Below, piece after piece: positions 10,629-22,380 of a stretch of 64,000 bases of DNA. The notes under the pieces were generated by a model that had not been told where the DNA came from, searched no databases, and saw only the letters and a list, made by a program, of their open reading frames with translations. Source of the DNA: Ariolimax columbianus (Eukaryota; Mollusca; Gastropoda; Stylommatophora; Arionidae); assembly GCA_036924085.1 (NCBI GenBank), contig JAVGWX010000005.1:78940547-79004546 (forward strand), in the 5' to 3' direction. The first letter of the stretch is position 1. The number at the start of each line of letters is the position of its first letter. The position numbers were made by a program, and so were the translations under genes.

Positions 10629-11345
10629 ACCTCTGCATGCCTTTGTCGTTGTACATGCTGTTCCTATATATTTTACGCATCAGGACATATTGCTAATTGT
10701 AAATACAACTGGCAACTTTAAAACGAATGTCTCATCAAAACAAAGTACATAGACATTGTATGCTTTATCCTTAATGTTGTAGACGTAGTGGAATGTGGTT
10801 TTGTTTGGGTTAACAATACTTCAGCGAGATCACCCCCACATAAACTACGGTGAACCACTGGCTGGAGAAATCAATGTAACGTCGTTACTTTTGTAGGCGA
10901 TCACCTGAACTGATCTCAAATAACTTCCTGTTTTAAGAGTTGTTGATGAGTTCTGTGGTTGGCTATCTTCGGTGTCATGACCTTAAGGCGTCTTGTATTC
11001 ACGTTCCTTGACCTCTGTTCCTGACTCTTGCAATTTCGCCGTAATTGGCAATGTGCTGTTCATCAACATCAACAGTACATATAAAAAAACAATACACAAA
11101 CACTTCACACGCACATACAGAGATGTCTGTTATTTTTTAAGTAACGCAGTAAGTTGTCGTAACGAATGGCCTGTCTCAACATAATCTGATTAGTCTTCTG
11201 GTCTGTCCATCACGCCTCATCAGCATCATGTGCATACTGAGAGCAGCCCTACACCATTATATCCCGAATACTGTTTCACTTTTCTACTGTTGGCTTGCTT
11301 TTCTACCAAGATGACATTAAGCCATCCAACATGGTCTCACTTTTT
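10629..11345. other. No gene seen
   Basis: Unremarkable sequence; only one short frame (10993-11184), with no domain. No array or transposon match recognised. Confidence 0.4.
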
Positions 11346-11348
<3 letters not shown>

Positions 11349-11400
<52 letters not shown>

Positions 11401-11800
11401 CCGATTCCCTGCCTATATCTTTCTCTCTCCCGAAATATCCGCCTCTCTCACCATCTATTCCTTCTCTCCCTCTTCCTATCTCTCCCTTTCTCTACCACTC
11501 TTTGTTTCCCCTTTCTCCCCAACTCACTTTCTCTATTTCTTGCCCTCTTTCTCTCCCTCTATTTCTCCCACCACTCTCTTTACCCCATCTCTATATTCCC
11601 CTCTTTTTCCCAAATTCTGTCGTTATTTTTCTCCCTGTCTCTATGTCCTTATTTTTCCATTTTCCCGGCCTCCTCTCTCACTCCCTCTCTTTCCCTCTTC
11701 CGCTCTCTCCATTTCGCCTCTCTCCACCCGTCTACGCATCCCATATCCCCTTCTCCCTCTCGCATTCACCCTTTCTCTTTATATCAGTTTAGTCCTTACA
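11349..11800 (+). repeat. CT microsatellite and long pyrimidine-rich tract
   Basis: A pure CT run (about 11349-11393) leads into about 400 bp in which the plus strand is mostly C and T with scattered purines. Decayed CTCTCCCTTT-like words suggest an old, mutated microsatellite. Three overlapping frames stay open because pyrimidine-only codons cannot form stops; their Ser/Leu/Phe/Pro-rich products are not credible proteins. Confidence 0.85.
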
Positions 11801-12220
11801 TTGTACATGCTACTCTCCTCATCTCTTCTCCCAGCGCGCCAGAAAACAATGACTGTTTCTTGAGATATCTGTTACAAGCTATCTTTGCTGCGAGTAGACC
11901 GCTATCAGATCATCCTCATTAGAATCAAGTAACACCCTTCTTCTGTTCTCTTTTCTGCTCTAATAAAAATTAAAGAACGATTAATGTTCCCTCACAGGAA
12001 GCCTGAAACAAATCACTTACATGCTACTCTAATCTATCGATCCTTTCAAAAGTGATCTTAGTGGAAACCAACATGGAAGCCGAAACAATACGAGTGGACT
12101 TCACTTTTCCTAATTAGGCAGTAAGATTCTTCAATAAATACTGCCCGCCAACAAAAAATCTGCCGCTAGAAGTCATGAATAGTATGGTTCAGGGAACCAT
12201 TGGAGTGTGAGATTCTAACA

Positions 12221-14790
12221 GCCAGTCTGAAAGGTGGGATTACGCAAAGACCAATGCAAGGGGAAACGAACTAAAGGAATGGTAAGTTGACAGCAAGCTC
12301 TACCTGATGAACCTCACAAACGACCCTCCAACGTTCTATTCAAGACGAGGGTCACCAACATCATTCCCTAACCTTGCTTTTACCACCGGAGACCTAAATT
12401 AAAAATCAAAAAGAACAGTACTCGCACCTGTAGCAGAAAGTGACCAGAGAACCATCAAACTTACCATAAACCTGGGAAACATTCCATCAAACCACAGACC
12501 CATCAAACTTACCATAAACCTGGGAAACATTCCATCAAACCACAGACCCATCAAACTTACCATAAACCTGGGAAACATTCCATCAAACCACAGACCCATC
12601 AAACTTACCATAAACCTGGGAAACATTCCATCAAACCACAGACCCATCAAACTTACCATAAACCTGGGAAACATTCCATCAAACCACAGACCCATCAAAC
12701 TTACCATAAACCTGGGAAACATTCCATCAAACCACAGACCCATCAAACTTACCATAAACCTGGGAAACATTCCATTAAACCACAGACCCATCAAACTTAC
12801 CATAAACCTGGGAAACATTCCATCAAACCACAGACCCATCAAACTTACCATAAACCTGGGAAACATTTACTTAGACGACAAGATATTGCTCTGATGGAAA
12901 TATAAGAAAGCAGACTGGCAGAGGTTTGCCACAAGTACAAATCTTTACTGGCAGTCCAACAACACACCCACCACAGGAAAGCAGGTAAGATGGTGACAAC
13001 ATTCAACAAGTGCTGCCTAAAGGCAGCAATGGAAAACATCAAAAGAGGTGTCAGAAGAAACTACAAACCATATTGGTCATCTGAAGTGCAACGGATGGAA
13101 CTTCAACTAAATACGGCACGAGAAAGAGTAGAAATTAACTTAAATAAAAAAAGGAATATCTCATCAAGGTAGTTGCGGCAATATATAGGATCACAATCAA
13201 GCAAGTACGCAGATAAAGTTAGCATGATCATACAGAAACGCTAAACTTTTATGGCGAGAGAGAACAAGAAGCTCTGGAAGCTAGAAAAGGCTTTAAGAAA
13301 CGAAAACAGCTATAAGCCAACAAATGCTATGGAAAATGAAGGAAAGGTACTAACTGGACAAAGTCAGCGATGTTCTAATACCAAATTTCGCAGAAACAAG
13401 TATAAACAAAATTCCCAAACAGACATAACAAGCTATATAAAGGTAGAAATAAACGACATGGAGCACTCAATCCGAGTAGCTGAGAAACATATGATGATGC
13501 ATGTCACCAAGACAGAATTAGAATCAGCATTTGTAACACCAAGAAGAGAAAAGCCACAGTACACAGGTTATGTATGACTAGTGCTAGAATATTAGACAGC
13601 AGCATGGTTCACATAAACAAGCAAATACATTTCCAAAGAATTAATGATACATAAAACTAACGTGTATGAATCATCAATAAAGCTGTGAACATAACACCAA
13701 TAAATGCAAAGGAGAACATCACAGGAATCGAAAGTATGGATACACGCAGAAACACAAAAAAAACACTACAGCAGGGGGAGAAGTTCAAACAAATATGCCA
13801 GATAATCCAATATTTGACGGGATAAATCATACGAGAAGAGCAAGATTAACTACTTAATATAAAAAAAAAGAACTGCAAATCCAAACCAAATCATAAGCCA
13901 GGCAGTAGCTAGATATCTAAAACAAACATTCCAAATTCCAAAATGAAACACAAAATCACAGAGATGGTAGAAACCATAAGGAGAATAGAAAAGAAAAGAC
14001 GGGAACTCATACATACCAGGGAAGGATATCTCCTAAGGAAACATGAGTACACGTATATGCAGATGGTTCAGCTAACAAAGCCACGTCCATGGAGATGGAG
14101 GGGTCTATTAGAGATTAGTTAACAGAGCAGAAAAGAGAATAGTACGAGTTTTAACAGTGGGATGCTACATCAATAACTTCCACGCGAAAACAGAGGCATC
14201 GAAGGCCGCCTTGTGAGCTTGCAGTGCAAGATGAAAATATCCATCAAGGAAACGTGTTATTCATGACTGATGTCTCGTCAGTATTAACAATTCTAAAACA
14301 ACACAAGATGAAGATCTGGAGCAATGCATGTATTCCCTAATTCAGCTTTTGGCCGATCACAAAAGTTTGGTCGTTCAGTGGATCCCCTCCCATTAAAATG
14401 CAATGAAGCTGCAGGCAAACTAGCAAAGTCTGGAGAAGCATATCCACAAACAGACTTGAGTATCACGTATAATAAGGTCAAGACCATAATTAACGTCAAC
14501 TTCGGGTAAAAATGGGCTGATGAGTAACCGTACTTTCGAAAACAAGACAACTCATATGATTAAACTAGAGAAGAGCAAGTCATCATCTTCAGACTTAGAA
14601 CTGGGCATAACAGACTCAAGCGTCATCTTCACAACAACATGAGGATTGGGACAGATGACACATGGCCATATGGGGAGCATGCCATGACTGTGGACCACAT
14701 CCTAAAAAGCTACCCGTTCACGTAGGAAGAGAGAGGACACCACTGGTCTCCCGAGACAGAAATGAGACAAAACCAGGACGTTGATAGACC
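12221..14790 (+). pseudogene. Jockey-like LINE ORF2 remnant: endonuclease, linker, RNase H, C-terminal region
   Basis: Degenerate ORF2 of a non-LTR retrotransposon. The AP-endonuclease C-terminal half begins near 12221 (YAKTNARGNELKEW, NDPPTFYSRRGSP, LAFTTGDLN). The expected SDHRP catalytic motif reads SDQRTIK, so the histidine is lost, and is followed by a 48-bp array that repeats this region. Next comes the endonuclease-RT linker (YKKADWQRFA near 12902; FNKCCLKAAMENIKRGVRRN near 13002; KLWKLEKALRNENSYKPTN near 13270). The RT core is not recognisable and appears lost. RNase H resumes near 14045 with YADGSANKATSMEMEGS and continues to AAGKLAKSGEAYPQTDLS near 14410. The tail reads REEQVIIFRLRTGHNRLKRH (from about 14568) then EHAMTVDHIL. 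Many stops and frameshifts. The fragment at 18.6-19.1 kb is the same family. Confidence 0.8.
12453..12866 (+). repeat. 48-bp array within the LINE endonuclease domain, about 8.6 copies
   Basis: Near-identical 48-bp units (one C/T difference near 12775) that encode 16-residue repeats in the LINE frame: IPSNHRPIKLTINLGN. This is the endonuclease C-terminal motif SDHRPVKLT with D changed to N, multiplied in tandem. The first partial unit is the divergent genuine domain (SDQRTIKLTINLGN). The minus strand is also open for 155 codons because the period is a multiple of three; that frame is an artefact. Confidence 0.92.
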
Positions 14791-15239
14791 AGCTTTACAA
14801 ACATCCGTGCCCTTTGTATGAAAACAATGAACCTCACAATGTAATTGTCAAGACTTATTGAAGATGCCATATTTTTTTTAAATTACAAAGAACAATATCT
14901 AAGACAAAAAAAGCCAGCCAATTTAATAAATTCGTACAGGTTTTCAGAGAACTTGTCCATCGTCACAACATGATGACAACCGCTGATTGAGAACATTAAG
15001 AATATACAGATTAAAGAGAAGCGCAACAAGGATCCGCATAGAAGATCATACAAACCAAATAGCCAAATGTTAAAAATAATAGAAATACGACTAGATAATT
15101 AATATAGTTTTGAAATTGTCTTTCTTAATATAATCTGTTCTCCTTTTTAAAAAAAAATAGTTTAAACATAATTTTAAGCCACAGCTGAAGGAAAACAGAA
15201 ATAGAAAGATGGATGCATGGATGGATGGATGTATAGATA
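14791..15239. other. No gene; likely LINE 3' trailing sequence
   Basis: AT-rich stretch after the LINE C-terminus with short A and T runs. Nothing coding is recognised. Confidence 0.35.
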
Positions 15240-15725
15240 AAAAGATATAAATATATATATATATATATATACACATAGATAGATTAGATAGATTAGATAG
15301 ATTAGATATATTAGATAGATTAGATATATTAGATAGATAGATTAGATAGATTAGATAGATAGATTATTTAGATTAAATAGATTAGATAGATAGATTAGAT
15401 AGATAGATTAGATAAATAGATAAGATAGATATATATATATATTAGATAGATTAGATAGACTAGATAGATAGATGGGATGGATTACATAGATAGATTAGAT
15501 AGATTAGATAAATTAGATATATATATATATTAGATAGATAGATTATATATATTAGATATATTAGATAGATTAGATAGATTATATATATATTAGATAGATA
15601 GATAGATTGATTAGATAGATTAGATAGACTAGATAGATGAATAGTTTAGATAGATAAATTAGATATATATTTATAGATTAGATAGATAGATTAGATAGAT
15701 AGATAGATAGATTAGATAGATTGAT

Positions 15726-15805
<80 letters not shown>
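15240..15805 (+). repeat. AT / TTAGATAGA / GATA compound microsatellite
   Basis: A short AT run (15248-15270) is followed by about 450 bp of interleaved TTAGATAGA and GATA words with small AT islands, ending in a pure GATA run (about 15729-15804). The pure part abuts element A copy 4 at the end I interpret as its 3' tail, with older, more decayed repeats further away. Confidence 0.92.
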
Positions 15806-16270
<465 letters not shown>

Positions 16271-16297
16271 CAGGGTAGCTTCAAAAAGTTCCCGGAA
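16271..16297 (+). repeat. Mariner left terminal inverted repeat
   Basis: CAGGGTAGCTTCAAAAAGTT followed by CCCGGAAT; pairs with the complement of 17546-17572 with three or four mismatches over 27 bases. Confidence 0.88.
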
Positions 16298-16343
16298 TCA
16301 GTGGATTGTATAGAAATAAGTTACAATATAATTATCTACACTA

Positions 16344-17377
16344 CATCTTCAAGGTTCCTTCGGCAACTTGACACTTTTTCCAACCTGCATACCGCTGCTG
16401 GAAACATTCGTGGAACCCATTCTTTGACACATCTCTCAGCTGTTTTGTCGCATTGGTGACAACGTCCTCAGCATCCTCGAATCGCTGTTCTTTTAGTGTC
16501 GCCGATTTCAGTCGAGGAAACAAGAAGAAAGTCGGTGCCTGGTCGCAAGAATATGGATGATGTTCCAATGTAATCACATTGTGCATTGCGAGGTACTACT
16601 TTACCAGTAGGGATAGGTGTGCTGGCGCATTGTCATGCAGCATAATCCAACCATTTCTTCTCCATTGTTCTTGTCGTTTTCTTCTGATCGCATCTCTTAG
16701 ACGACCGAGGATATTAACGGACATTTCCTTGTTAACCGTTCGGCCTTCAGGAATGAAATCATGGCAGACAGTACCTTGGGAATTACAAAAAAACTTCCAC
16801 CAAAACTTTTCCTTTGCCCTTGTCCAAACGAAATTTCTGTATCTGGGGAGATGTTGGAGATTTCCATTCAGAGAACTGACTATTGTCTGAGGACCGTACA
16901 AAAATACAAGGCCTCATCTCTTGTAATTATGTTGTTATGAAAATTGCTGTGTTGATCAGCCATTATGATTAGGTTTTCTGCCAATGTCAGTCTCGAATCT
17001 TTCTGTTCAGGATATAACATTTTGGGAATCATGTGCAGTTCATGTTGCAGTTCATTGTGGAGAATAATGTGGCAACTTCCAACTGATATTTCAACTTCTA
17101 AGGCTATATTTTTTACACTATGTCTTATGTCAACACACACAACGTTTCGAACACGCTCAATGTTTTCATTGTTGATCGAGGTTGACGGTCGTCCACTACG
17201 TGCATTATCATCGACACTAACACGACCTTCACGGAAACGTTTGTGTCACTCAAATACTTGCGAAATCTTCATTGCGGTATCACCATGTACTTAATTCAAC
17301 AATATTTCTGTCTCTGAGGTGGACTTCTCAAGAAAAGTACAGAATTTGACATTTGTACGTTGTTCAATCCAGGACAT
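16344..17377 (-). pseudogene. Mariner transposase, D,D34D type, broken
   Basis: Relic of a cut-and-paste transposase; the span corresponds to about 345 codons, the usual mariner length. I start at the methionine complementary to 17375-17377 (MSWIEQRTNVKFCTFLEKS). The N-terminal DNA-binding region continues through KISQVFE and RSGRPSTSINNENIERVRNV; a stop replaces the residue after KISQVFE and another stop lies near 17291. The first catalytic Asp is in ITRDEALYF; a frameshift follows it immediately. The second is in LHDNAPAH; a stop follows within about 12 residues. The third segment reads CDQAPTFFLFPRLK where mariners have D-x-AP-[ST]-D-[FY]: exactly one codon is missing, the catalytic Asp. 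The C-terminus ends with WKKCQVAEGTLKM. Confidence 0.88.
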
Positions 17378-17545
17378 TTTCAACTCCGACGATGCAACAA
17401 GCACAACACACAAACAAAATTCTTTAACTTTTGTTTGAGAGTTTACGTGATGGTCACATCTGTCATGCCATTTTGTAAATGGCACTACCAACTTATAAAC
17501 ATACATTCTCCATAATAAATCTTTCATTCAAACGCGAGCCGACTA

Positions 17546-17837
<292 letters not shown>

Positions 17838-17839
17838 GT

Positions 17840-18560
17840 GGATGGGTATATATACAAGATATACGCATATAGTCCTACACTGGATCATGCATGTCATTGG
17901 TTTCCTCTGGGTAAACATTTGAATACACATGTGGTCTTGTGGTATTTTGTCTTTGCAGCCTTGGTTCATACTATGGTATCTCTGACACAACTCTACTTAT
18001 TCTCCGTTGATTGACTGATTGATTAATTAATTAACTGATTGCTTGGTCTTTTCGCCATGTCTGAATCATATGACATCCGTTACAGCTGAATCTTGTACAG
18101 GAGCATGTATACGAGCGGTTTGACAGCATTGGTGCCTACACGATGGGGTTGCTAGCCACATGCACATTCCTCTATTGTCGTTTTTTACGACATACTTGTA
18201 AGTTTAAATTGAACATACTTATTTCTGCTTGGGTACCTCTAGAGAGTGAAACGCCTTTGACGATATGCGTGTAGGTTACAGGGGTTATGCTCCCGATCTG
18301 AGCGTGAAGCGCCTTTTACGACAATGTTATAGGTTACATCAGTCCTGGACTGGCATCCTATTAAGGCGACCCGTAATCTCCACATAAGCTGAACGTAGAG
18401 GATACATAGAAGAGAATGTGGCTCTGCGAACTTGTGATTTGAGAGCCGAACATATAGCAAGGCAAAAGCTGAGGGGATTCGATCATTTCAAACAAGAGTA
18501 TCTGGTTACAGGGAACGAGGATTACCTTGTAACATACGGATAGATGATACAACAAATCAT
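17840..18560. other. No gene; SINE-core-like words near 18175-18350
   Basis: CGCCTTTGACGATATGCG (about 18251) and CGCCTTTTACGACAATG (about 18310) are two copies of one word about 59 bp apart; a related GTCGTTTTTTACGACATAC lies at 18178 and GTCGCCTCTTACGGCATGC at 21063. They look like decayed pieces of one dispersed SINE core. Nothing else is recognised. Confidence 0.35.
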
Positions 18561-18574
18561 GCAATCAGGCAGTG

Positions 18575-19145
18575 AACGCTGCTGATCTTGTAATCCAAGA
18601 TAATAATATCCAGCATGAAAACACAGTTTTCCTAACAGATGGCTGGTCAGTATTAACAGTAAGAAAAAACAAAACACTATAAATCTCGAGCAGTTTGCTC
18701 TCGGCAAAACACACAAAGTTAATTATTCAATGGATATCCTCCCACTGCAATATGGAAGACAAGAAAGCTTCAGACAGACTAGCAAAGTCTGGAGGACATT
18801 CTACACAACCAGACATGAGCATCGCGTCTAATGAAACGAAGATCATATTTAAAGCCAACCAAGGGAAAATGGGCTGATCAATTCACGTCTGAAAAGAAAC
18901 AAACAACTACAATGATTAAACTAGAGAAGAGCAAGTTCTCTTCAGACTAAGAATTGCGCATACCGGACTTAAGCGTCATCTTTGCAAGAAACCAAGGATT
19001 GAGACAGATGACAGGTGTCCATGTGGGGAGCATACCATAACAATGGAACACATCCTACAAAAATGCATGTTCACACAGGAAAAGAGAGAGCACCTCGCGA
19101 GACAGATGGGAGACAAAAGCTGCACGGAGATAAAACAACCTTAAA
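18575..19145 (+). pseudogene. Jockey-like LINE RNase H and C-terminal remnant
   Basis: Same family as the 12.2-14.8 kb element. Visible RNase H pieces: ENTVFLTDGWSVL (about 18615), carrying a catalytic Asp context; IIQWISSHCNMEDKKASDRL (about 18721-18780), the W-x-S-S-H-C and final Asp region; and AKSGGHSTQPDMSIASNETK. Then REEQVLFRLRIAHTGLKRHL (about 18926, with a frame change), CPCGEHTITMEHILQKC (about 19018-19068) and a C-terminal KREHLARQMGDKS. Stops and shifts interrupt it, and the 5' part including the RT is absent. The corresponding region at 14.2-14.8 kb is alignable over about 500 bp. Confidence 0.78.
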
Positions 19146-19712
19146 ACATCGGTTTCCTTGCTAAGAGAAACCCGGATCTTGATCTGAGAATGAACGAAAA
19201 ATACGAAGACTAACGAAAAGGGTACAATTACACTCTGTACAACGACCTACGACAAACACTTAGCCCAAGAAAGGAAACTTCAGTTCCTCGCGACGGCACA
19301 AGTGGACAGGACAAGTACGTAAGCAAGATGAACTGTTTGACTTAATATAGATGAGCAGAAATGACCTGTCTGTGGTTGCGAAAGTCTTGCCAACAGGGAC
19401 AATTATGTTGTTTTAATCTCGCCGCTCGCCCCTCCGTGAGGGCTTCGCGTAATCCTGGTTTAACCGCTTGCCGAACATGGCTGGTTTACACTTCCCCTGA
19501 TCATCAATTAACATTGATGTTCAACTCAAACAGATGCTTCTGAAAAATCAATAAACCACGTATTTAGATGCACAGATGTAGCGACAAGCTCAGTCGAGGC
19601 GCGAAGAAGACGATTACAATCTTTTTGGGGGTTACGTGGAGGGGTAAGAAGAGGGGTCTTGGGGGGGGGGGGGTTGTATGTACGATGTCTGCTGCTGGAG
19701 AGTCCACACATC
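19146..19712. other. No gene seen; G13 homopolymer
   Basis: Contains a run of 13 G at 19661-19673. Otherwise only short chance frames. Confidence 0.4.
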
Positions 19713-19721
19713 ACTTAACAC

Positions 19722-19985
19722 GCGGGGACGGCGTGGCCTAGTGGTTAAGTGACACGGCTCACAACCAGAAGGTGCTGAGTTCGATCCCCATCACAGCACC
19801 GGCCGTTACCCCGGGGAAGCAAACCCTTAGAAAATGCAGGAGGAAGCAGACCCTTACATAAAATGCATGCTGAAGTCGGATGCACTGGGCCGACAGGCGC
19901 AAAATAAAAACCACAGTGTAACGCACACACGCCTTGGGGAAAAGATAAATAAGGCGAACGCAAAAAACAAAAAACAAAAAAAAAA
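19722..19985 (+). mobile_element. Complete tRNA-derived SINE
   Basis: A 264-bp SINE flanked by a perfect 9-bp duplication ACTTAACAC (19713-19721 and 19986-19994). The head has A box TGGCCTAGTGG (19734-19744) and B box GAGTTCGATCC (19777-19787), which would act as an internal RNA polymerase III promoter. The body contains CTTAGAAAATGCAGG and GCTGAAGTCGGATGCACTGG, shared with element B, and the end is an A-rich AAAAACAAAA tail. Intact promoter boxes and a perfect duplication suggest a fairly recent insertion. Confidence 0.88.
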
Positions 19986-20036
19986 ACTTAACACCCATCC
20001 TTAGTTATAAACTTGATGACCTGACATTTTGCTGAT

Positions 20037-20112
20037 TATTCTTCTTCTTTTTCTTCTTCTTCTTCTTCTTCATCTTCTTCTTCTTCTTCTTCTTCTTCTT
20101 TTTCTTCGTTGT
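20037..20112 (+). repeat. CTT microsatellite at a B-element tail
   Basis: CTT repeat with a few TTT and CAT interruptions, immediately left of element B copy 2 at the end I interpret as its 3' tail (GAA on the sense strand). Confidence 0.92.
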
Positions 20113-20460
20113 AATTTCTCAAACTCCGGCTACCAATCCAAGAAAAAGGCTTGCAAGTAGCAAGATGTTGTCCGTAGAACGGAATGCGTTGTGTCGTAGT
20201 TTACAGCCTGACTGCGATATTTGCACCTTTCGGTCCAGAACATCAAACTTCAGCAGGCATTTTTGGGTACCAAGTTAGCAATCCCTCTTCGATCCCTTTT
20301 CCTTAAAGAGTCTAATCTGTTGACCTTGTTACCCAGGATCACCACGTAGATGCGTAGAACGGCCTTGGCAGCTCTGGCTCGCAAACCCTGACGCTAGCAG
20401 TCAGCTTTGTGTCGATGACCGTTGCAGTTCATGCACTGCTCAGAATCTTGGTCCCTTTGC
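20113..20460 (-). mobile_element. Dispersed element B, copy 2
   Basis: Starts at TTGTAATTTCTCAAACTCCG after the CTT tract; contains GCGTTGTGTCGTAGTTTACA and CCTTTCGGTCCAGAACATC, and ends near CTGCTCAGAATCTTG. Near full length but diverged; flanking duplications are not clear. Confidence 0.72.
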
Positions 20461-20559
20461 TGATGCCTTGGATCTTCTGCTTACAACCACAATCCAGAAG
20501 CGAAATAAAATAGGTTTATTTGAAGACTGGCCACAGAAATATGGTCTGAGGTACACAAA

Positions 20560-20790
20560 TGAATAAACATAGATTATAAGAATCAGATTATCCATCGACA
20601 GTCAGATTGTGTTGAGAGACACTATATCACAAGAGGTGATATCATTCATGTATTTTGGTAACAATATAGGCAAAGGAGGAGGTACGGATGGAGTTGTCAA
20701 GTTAAGAATCAAGAGGATATCCAAAAATGGATCTGTGGAGGTGGAACATAACAATCCAGTTTTCTTAGTTCTTAGTCGACATGTACTTCT
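20560..20790 (+). pseudogene. LINE RT thumb-region remnant
   Basis: Reads SFMYFGNNIGKGGGTDGVVK in frame (20609-20812). This matches the SFTYLGS-x-GGTD-x-x-V-x-x-RI pattern that follows the RT palm in endonuclease-type LINEs, and continues LRIKRISK. Upstream codons to about 20560 resemble the preceding NKTKVM region. A small fragment without catalytic motifs. Confidence 0.55.
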
Positions 20791-20799
20791 ACAGGGGCA

Positions 20800-21150
20800 G
20801 ATGCCCCTATGAAGGCTATCTATGGTATGAGCCGGAATCAGCCAAGAGAAGGGTATCCAACTTAGCGAGCTAGGCTCGAGCAGCTTAATACTCCGTTGCG
20901 TTGGGACAAGCGCTTAACGGAGGGTGGTTAACCAATGTGCGATTCCATCTTAATAGACTAAAATACTAGAGCAAAGTAGACCCGCAGCCTGTTAGGCGCC
21001 ACATATGCTGCTCTAAACAAACCACCTAACCATGGCCGGTGTTATGCCATGTCACACAGTTAGTCGCCTCTTACGGCATGCTGTCTGTGGGGCAGTGGTG
21101 CTATTCTTGTACTTGTCCTACATAAAGACCCCGGCTGAGTACGCGTTCCT
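20800..21150. other. Dispersed-repeat debris
   Basis: Contains GTCGCCTCTTACGGCATGC (21063) followed by GCAGTGGTGCTATTCTTGT, resembling a SINE core. Head and ends not identified. Confidence 0.35.
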
Positions 21151-21154
21151 TTGA

Positions 21155-21425
21155 TATTATCAGGTATTAGACAGTCACATCAGATTTGACATAGATCTTA
21201 GATAGTCACATCAGAACTGACATAGATCTTAGACGGTCACATCACAGCGGAAAGAAGTCTAAGATTTACACATCAGAGAGCTGAAATAAGTCTCAGACGT
21301 TAACATCTGATCTGAAATAGGTCTTAGACGGCTACATCAGAGCTAAAATAGGTCTACGATGGCCACATCAGAGCTATAATAGGTCAAAGATGGTCACATC
21401 GAAGCTGAAATAGGTCTAAAATCAC
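21155..21425. repeat. About 32-bp degenerate repeat, 8 copies
   Basis: Units share GTCACATCAGA, then a GAAATAGGTCTTAGA-like segment; copies differ strongly (CATAGATCTTAGA, AATAAGTCTCAGA), indicating an old array. Confidence 0.8.
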
Positions 21426-21950
21426 ACGATGAACTCCAAGCTCTGAATTTCGTTTGCACCGATTTCTGCATTGCCTTCTGAGAGTAATGATGGCTCAGTG
21501 CTAATATATCGTTTTGTCGCCTTATGAATCTTCAACGTTTATAGTTCCAGTTGTTGAATCATCTTCTCTGCATGCGCCATCCACGACACCCATCACTTGC
21601 TTGTCGTTCCGCCAATCTCTGAAATATTCATGCACATTGAGTGTCTCCTGTCTGCGGTTTCTCGCATACATGGTTTGATCTGGACAAGTGCGTAGCTTGA
21701 TTTTACGAAAACAGGAGTCCAAACATTTATCTAATGTTGACAATGTGGATAACCCTAATACATCAAGTGGCCGGTCGCATTCTTTTATTCTGGAGACGTT
21801 CTGGATAATAAAATATTAACGTATTCTAGAAGCGTCAACGATTGGAAAAAGTATTATTTCTGTACTCCTAAAGCCTCACCATCATCATCATCACCGCGAA
21901 GCATGTTCTTGGCAGAATGTCGCTCTCGTCACAGCCGTTCGATAGAAATC
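21426..21950. other. No gene seen
   Basis: A 73-codon minus-strand frame (21522-21743) has no recognisable domain. Short CATCATCATCAT run near 21880. Confidence 0.35.
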
Positions 21951-21951
21951 T

Positions 21952-22033
21952 CGATCAGGAGTCAGTCTACTCGATCAGCAGTCAGTCTACTCGATCAGCA
22001 GTCAGTCTACTCGATCAGCAGTCAGTCTACTCG
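21952..22033 (+). repeat. 20-bp tandem repeat, 4 copies
   Basis: Unit TCGATCAGCAGTCAGTCTAC; the first copy has GGAG instead of GCAG. It lies next to the 3' end of a minus-strand LINE tail. Confidence 0.9.
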
Positions 22034-22039
22034 CCTGCT

Positions 22040-22380
22040 CCATGTTCATGTTTAGGGTGTCCTTGATGTCCTGTGTCCACCTACGTTTTCGTTGGCCTCT
22101 GCCTTGTCTTCCAGAACTGCTTTTTCCGGTCCGCCATGGCACTTGATGTGGCCGAAAAACCTCAGCTTCCGAGACATAGCGTGGTTAATAAACCAGTTAT
22201 CTTCAACACAGTAGGATCTTGCAGGATGGCTATATTTGTTATTTTCTTTACCAAAGATATTTTAAGGATCCTTCTGTACAATTTTGACTCGATTCCCTTT
22301 CTTAATATGTGTGTGTGATGGTCCATGTCCCGCATCCGTACACTGTCACCGAGAATACGCATGTTCTTAGGATCTTAAAT
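22040..22380 (-). pseudogene. LINE ORF2 C-terminal remnant
   Basis: On the minus strand: HHTHILRKGIESKLYRRILK (about 22313-22254), ISLVKKITNIAIL, then RKLRFFGHIKCHGG (about 22175-22135) and, after a shift, GRGQRKRRWTQDIKDTLN. These are the R-x-L-x-x-FGH and GR-x-R-x-RW elements that follow the RT domain in many invertebrate endonuclease-type LINEs. No RT catalytic motif remains. Confidence 0.7.

Noticed and set aside
11230..11922. 230-codon Ser/Leu/Phe-rich frame and two overlapping ones
   Set aside because: Product of a long pyrimidine tract, in which stop codons cannot occur; three frames are open at once.
19722..19800. tRNA gene
   Set aside because: A and B boxes are good, but a SINE body and target-site duplications follow; the cloverleaf is not convincing.
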